A DNA stretch of 7,937 nucleotides from Candidatus Zixiibacteriota bacterium. Its GTDB lineage: Bacteria; Zixibacteria; MSB-5A5; JAABVY01. Under the pieces are notes generated by a model. The model had not been told where the DNA came from. It ran no database searches and saw nothing but the letters and a program-made list of their open reading frames with translations. The DNA is taken from NCBI GenBank assembly GCA_011777135.1, contig JAABVY010000047.1:1-7937 (forward strand), given 5' to 3'. The position numbers were made by a program, and so were the translations under genes. The first letter of the stretch is position 1. The number at the start of each line of letters is the position of its first letter. Positions 5,449 through 7,937 of the stretch are shown piece by piece.

Positions 5449-6790
5449 TGACAGACGAATCCGTGTCCTGGCGAAGGGCGATTACGAGAAGGGCCCGATA
5501 ATTTACTGGATGAGCCGCGATCAGCGTGTTGACGATAACTGGGCCCTTCTTTTCGCCCGACAACTAGCTGTGGAATATAAGGCCCCGCTGGCGGTTGCAT
5601 TTTGCATGGTTCCAGAATATCTGGATGCCACCATGCGTCACTATGGTTTTATGATGAGAGGGCTGCAGGAGGTTGAAAATAATCTCCGGAAAAAGAATAT
5701 CCCATTTTTCCTGCTTTTGGGAGAGCCCAAAGAGGCTTTAACTGAATTTCTTGAGAAGCAAAAGGCGGGAGCGCTGATAACAGATTTTAATCCGCTCAAG
5801 ATCAACCGTAAATGGTACGGAGATATTGCAGAGCGGATCAAAATACCATTTTACCAGGTCGACGCGCACAATATCATTCCGGCCTGGGAAGTTTCGGATA
5901 AGGCGGAATATTCAGCTTATTTATTCCGCAAGAGGGTGGATGAGATGCTTGATGATTTTCTGGTCGAATTCCCGAATCTGAAAAAACATAAATTCGGATG
6001 GGATGGCAGAACTCCGAAAGTAGATTGGGAGAAGGCCAGGAAATCACTCAAGGTAGATACAAAAGTGGGCGAGGTAGACGGTATCCGGCCGGGCTATACC
6101 GCCGGTATGGATCAGTTTGAGGAATTCATTAACAAACGCTTGACGAACTACACCAATAAGCGCAACGATCCAACCGAGGATTATCAGTCCGGCCTTTCGC
6201 CCTATCTTCATTTCGGGCAGATTTCCGCCCAGCGTGTGGTGCTGGAAACATTGAAAGCCTCTCCCGGTTCTAAATCACAGGAGAGCTTTTTCAACGAGGT
6301 CATTATCTGGCGGGAACTGGCGGATAATTATTGTTTCTATAACTATAATTACGACAATATCGACGGCTTTCCGAACTGGGCCAGGCAGACACTGGACGAA
6401 CATCGCAACGACTTTCGCGAATATATGTACTCTCCTGAGCAGTTCGAAAATGCTGAAACTCATGACGAGCTCTGGAACGCCGCCCAGATGGAAATGGTCA
6501 AGACCGGAAAAATGCATGGATACATGCGCATGTACTGGGCCAAGAAAATTCTGGAATGGACCCCCGCTCCGGAACAAGCTCAGGATATTGCAATTTATTT
6601 GAATGACAGATATGAGCTTGATGGGCGCGATCCCAATGGCTATGCCGGAATCGCATGGAGCATCGGCGGTGTGCACGACCGTCCCTGGTTCGAGCGCGAG
6701 ATTTTCGGCAAAATCAGGTTTATGAGCTATAACGGCTGCAAGAAAAAATTTGATGTTGATGCATACATAGAGAAAGTAAAGAGGATGTAA
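5432..6790 (+). CDS. phr: Class II CPD deoxyribodipyrimidine photolyase
   Basis: A 452-residue, full-length class II photolyase that uses FADH- and blue light to split cyclobutane pyrimidine dimers. The N-terminal Rossmann domain starts with IIYWMSRDQRVDDNWAL (23-39), the class II form of the W-x-R-D-x-R motif. The FAD-binding helical domain includes GLSPYLHFGQIS (253-264), E-L-A-D-N-Y-C-F-Y-N (295-304), M-H-G-Y-M-R-M-Y-W-A-K-K-I-L-E-W (361-376) and N-D-R-Y-E-L-D-G-R-D-P-N-G-Y-A-G (391-406), then W-S-I-G-G-V-H-D-R-P-W. The last block and the Trp-rich helix are diagnostic for class II. The start ATG at 5432 lies inside the end of the regulator gene (17-base overlap), with GGGGTG 7 nt upstream, so the two are probably translationally coupled. 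No frame damage is seen. Confidence 0.95.
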   Translation: MSISIDDRRIRVLAKGDYEKGPIIYWMSRDQRVDDNWALLFARQLAVEYKAPLAVAFCMVPEYLDATMRHYGFMMRGLQEVENNLRKKNIPFFLLLGEPKEALTEFLEKQKAGALITDFNPLKINRKWYGDIAERIKIPFYQVDAHNIIPAWEVSDKAEYSAYLFRKRVDEMLDDFLVEFPNLKKHKFGWDGRTPKVDWEKARKSLKVDTKVGEVDGIRPGYTAGMDQFEEFINKRLTNYTNKRNDPTEDYQSGLSPYLHFGQISAQRVVLETLKASPGSKSQESFFNEVIIWRELADNYCFYNYNYDNIDGFPNWARQTLDEHRNDFREYMYSPEQFENAETHDELWNAAQMEMVKTGKMHGYMRMYWAKKILEWTPAPEQAQDIAIYLNDRYELDGRDPNGYAGIAWSIGGVHDRPWFEREIFGKIRFMSYNGCKKKFDVDAYIEKVKRM

Positions 6791-6796
6791 ACAAAA

Positions 6797-6868
6797 CCTG
6801 TCATCCTGAGCGATGCGAAGGATCTCTAAGGAATCAAACAGAATCTTCACTACGTTCAGAATGACAGG
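6797..6868. repeat. 72-bp imperfect inverted repeat, MITE/REP-like
   Basis: The arms 6797-6825 and 6840-6868 are inverted copies identical at 22 of 29 positions. The ends are perfect for 8 bp (CCTGTCAT with ATGACAGG), and the arms enclose a 14-bp centre. Sequences of this type (TGTCATTCTGAA and CATCCTGAGCG arms) recur as dispersed palindromes in many unrelated bacterial genomes, from memory. It lies 6 bp after the photolyase stop, within the probable operon, where it could form a long mRNA hairpin and alter expression of the downstream genes. Confidence 0.75.
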
Positions 6869-6881
6869 ATAACCCGTACAT

Positions 6882-6919
6882 CAGGGTCTTAGTCCCGACT
6901 TGCCGGTAGTGTGACCCTG
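6882..6919. repeat. Inverted repeat before the SRPBCC gene
   Basis: CAGGGTC (6882-6888) and GACCCTG (6913-6919) are perfect 7-bp inverted copies 24 bp apart. No T tract follows, so it is not an intrinsic terminator. It adjoins the 72-bp repeat and may be part of the same inserted unit, or a leader hairpin upstream of the Shine-Dalgarno site at about 6940. Confidence 0.4.
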
Positions 6920-6951
6920 CGGAAGAGAGTGAAAATATCGGGGGTGATAAT

Positions 6952-7458
6952 ATGAAAATACATACTTTAAATAGAGAACAGCTGATAAAAAAGCCGATCA
7001 ATGAAGTATTTGAGTTTTTCGAGAAGCCGGAAAATCTGGCGATTATAACTCCGCCATCGCTTGGTTTCGAGATAATAACACCGCTTCCGATAGAAATGAA
7101 GCAGGGCGCATTGATCGATTATACCGTAAAACTTCAGGGCATACCGGTTAGATGGACTACCATGATCACCGAGTATGACCCTCCGAATAAATTCGTTGAT
7201 GTGCAGATAAAGGGGCCTTACGCATTCTGGCATCATACTCATACTTTTAGGGAAGTCGAGGGCGGGACTCTGATGTCTGACCGTGTCCAGTATATCCTGC
7301 CCTTCGGCTTTCTTGGAAGACTGGTGCATGCGCTAAGCATTGAGGGCCAGTTAAAGCATATTTTCGATTACCGTGCGAAAGTCATAGAAGAACAGTTCGC
7401 CAGAGACATCAAGGACACGCCATCAAAAGAAGAGCTGAAAAAGATAGTGAAGGAGTAA
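6952..7458 (+). CDS. SRPBCC-superfamily ligand-binding protein (COG4276-like)
   Basis: A 168-residue START/Bet v1-like protein of the SRPBCC fold, which has a deep hydrophobic pocket. Family features are the N-terminal strand with L-I-K-K-P-I-N-E-V-F-E-F-F (11-23), the P-E-N-L-A-I-I-T-P-P segment (26-35), K-G-P-Y-A-F-W-H-H-T-H-T-F (87-99), and the long C-terminal helix (about 124-150). The W-x-H-x-H-x-F strand is typical of the COG4276 group, often found near photolyases and B12-dependent regulators. The ligand and reaction are unknown. The charged tail (150-168) is Lys/Glu-rich. The ATG at 6952 is preceded by GGGGGTG. The next gene starts 6 bp after its stop, and the stop lies next to that gene's Shine-Dalgarno site, so the two are probably cotranscribed. 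Confidence 0.85.
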   Translation: MKIHTLNREQLIKKPINEVFEFFEKPENLAIITPPSLGFEIITPLPIEMKQGALIDYTVKLQGIPVRWTTMITEYDPPNKFVDVQIKGPYAFWHHTHTFREVEGGTLMSDRVQYILPFGFLGRLVHALSIEGQLKHIFDYRAKVIEEQFARDIKDTPSKEELKKIVKE

Positions 7459-7464
7459 AGGCGG

Positions 7465-7937
7465 GTGGCAAAAATTTTAGTGATAGGTGCGACCGGCTAT
7501 GTGGGACGGCACCTGATTCCAAAACTGATTGAGCGCGGGCATCATGTCCGGGCTTTGGTGCGTGATAGAAGCAGGGCGCCGGTCGATGTCTGGGGCGATG
7601 ATGTTGAGCTGGCCGAGGCCGATGTGCTAAAACCGGAAACATTACCGCGGGCTCTGAAAGATATCGAGGTCGTATTTTATCTCGTGCATTCCATGTCTGC
7701 CGGGACAGACAAATTCGAACAGTTGGATAAAAAAGCGGCCGAGAATACATCCCGGGCATGCAAGGATGCAGGAGTACACCGAATTATCTACCTCGGGGGG
7801 CTGGGAAGCCGTGAGGATGAAAAGCAGTCACCTCATTTGAGGAGCCGTCACGAGGTCGGCAATATCCTGCGCGAGAGTGGAATTCCGGTGACTGAATTTC
7901 GAGCCGCTATTTTGATCGGTACCGAATCTTTCTCATT
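7465..7937 (+). CDS. NAD(P)-binding SDR-like protein (atypical SDR, YbjT-like), partial at the window end
   Basis: At least 157 residues, cut by the right edge. It starts with GTG at 7465-7467, which explains why an ATG-based search overlooks it; AAGGAG (7450-7455) overlaps the end of the SRPBCC gene. The product begins M-A-K-I-L-V-I-G8-A-T-G11-Y-V-G14, the G-x-x-G-x-x-G dinucleotide-binding loop of SDR proteins, followed by a basic residue-rich turn (R-A-L-V-R-D-R). Further Rossmann features are E-A-D-V (about 51-54), V-F-Y-L-V-H-S-M (71-78) and R-I-I-Y-L-G-G-L-G (108-116). It lacks the Tyr-x-x-x-Lys pair at the expected place, as atypical SDR proteins often do. The substrate is unknown. By position it is the fourth gene of the light-related operon. 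Confidence 0.85.
   Translation, partial: MAKILVIGATGYVGRHLIPKLIERGHHVRALVRDRSRAPVDVWGDDVELAEADVLKPETLPRALKDIEVVFYLVHSMSAGTDKFEQLDKKAAENTSRACKDAGVHRIIYLGGLGSREDEKQSPHLRSRHEVGNILRESGIPVTEFRAAILIGTESFS

Noticed and set aside
6275..6850. 191-codon minus-strand open frame over the photolyase 3' end
   Set aside because: It is antisense to a clear photolyase gene, and its N-terminus is only the translation of the 72-bp palindromic repeat.

Overview
The window looks like chromosomal DNA from an uncultured Gram-negative-type bacterium of moderate G+C. Two proteins have lipoprotein signal peptides, Shine-Dalgarno sites are GGAGG-like, and intergenic regions carry small palindromic repeats. The mix of a selenocysteine peroxiredoxin, a TolB-like lipoprotein and short hairpin repeats reminds me of deltaproteobacterial or FCB-group (for example Zixibacteria-like) metagenome genomes. 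That placement is a low-confidence inference. There is no rRNA, tRNA, CRISPR array or complete mobile element.

Left part (1-1922). A palindrome-rich stretch at about 102-255 and featureless DNA lead to a minus-strand lipoprotein gene (592-1548) with six PD40/TolB-type beta-propeller repeats. A long intergenic region follows, ending in the terminator of the next gene.

Centre (1836-2855). The main item is a minus-strand peroxiredoxin of the AhpC/2-Cys type (1923-2636). Its peroxidatic cysteine codon is an in-frame TGA (2382-2384) inside the motif F-T-F-V-[TGA]-P-T-E. A hairpin with a GGUC loop starts its loop 18 nt after the TGA, as expected for a bacterial SECIS element. The reading frame is otherwise intact, so this is very probably a selenoprotein and not a broken gene. 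Its control region is unusually clear: a sigma70-type promoter (TTGAAA-16-TATAAT), a 20-bp perfect palindrome at the predicted transcription start, a strong Shine-Dalgarno site and a strong intrinsic terminator. A cupredoxin-like lipoprotein gene runs divergently (2856-3227).

Middle (3228-4473). Two hairpin repeats follow the cupredoxin. Next is a decayed minus-strand restriction-modification methylase: a piece from near its N-terminus is joined out of frame to its extreme C-terminal tail, with most of the protein deleted. A strong minus-strand terminator belongs to a small DUF378 membrane protein gene (3973-4188). A 285-bp A+T-rich gap separates it from the divergent operon.

Right part (4474-7937, plus strand). 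This is a compact set: a MerR-family regulator with a B12-binding domain of the CarH/LitR photoreceptor type, a class II CPD photolyase overlapping it by 17 bases, a SRPBCC ligand-binding protein, and an NAD(P)-binding SDR-like protein cut by the window edge. The arrangement suggests a light-induced photoprotection operon: light releases the adenosylcobalamin-bound repressor, and DNA repair plus two enzymes of unknown substrate are expressed. A 72-bp imperfect inverted repeat has inserted between the photolyase and SRPBCC genes.
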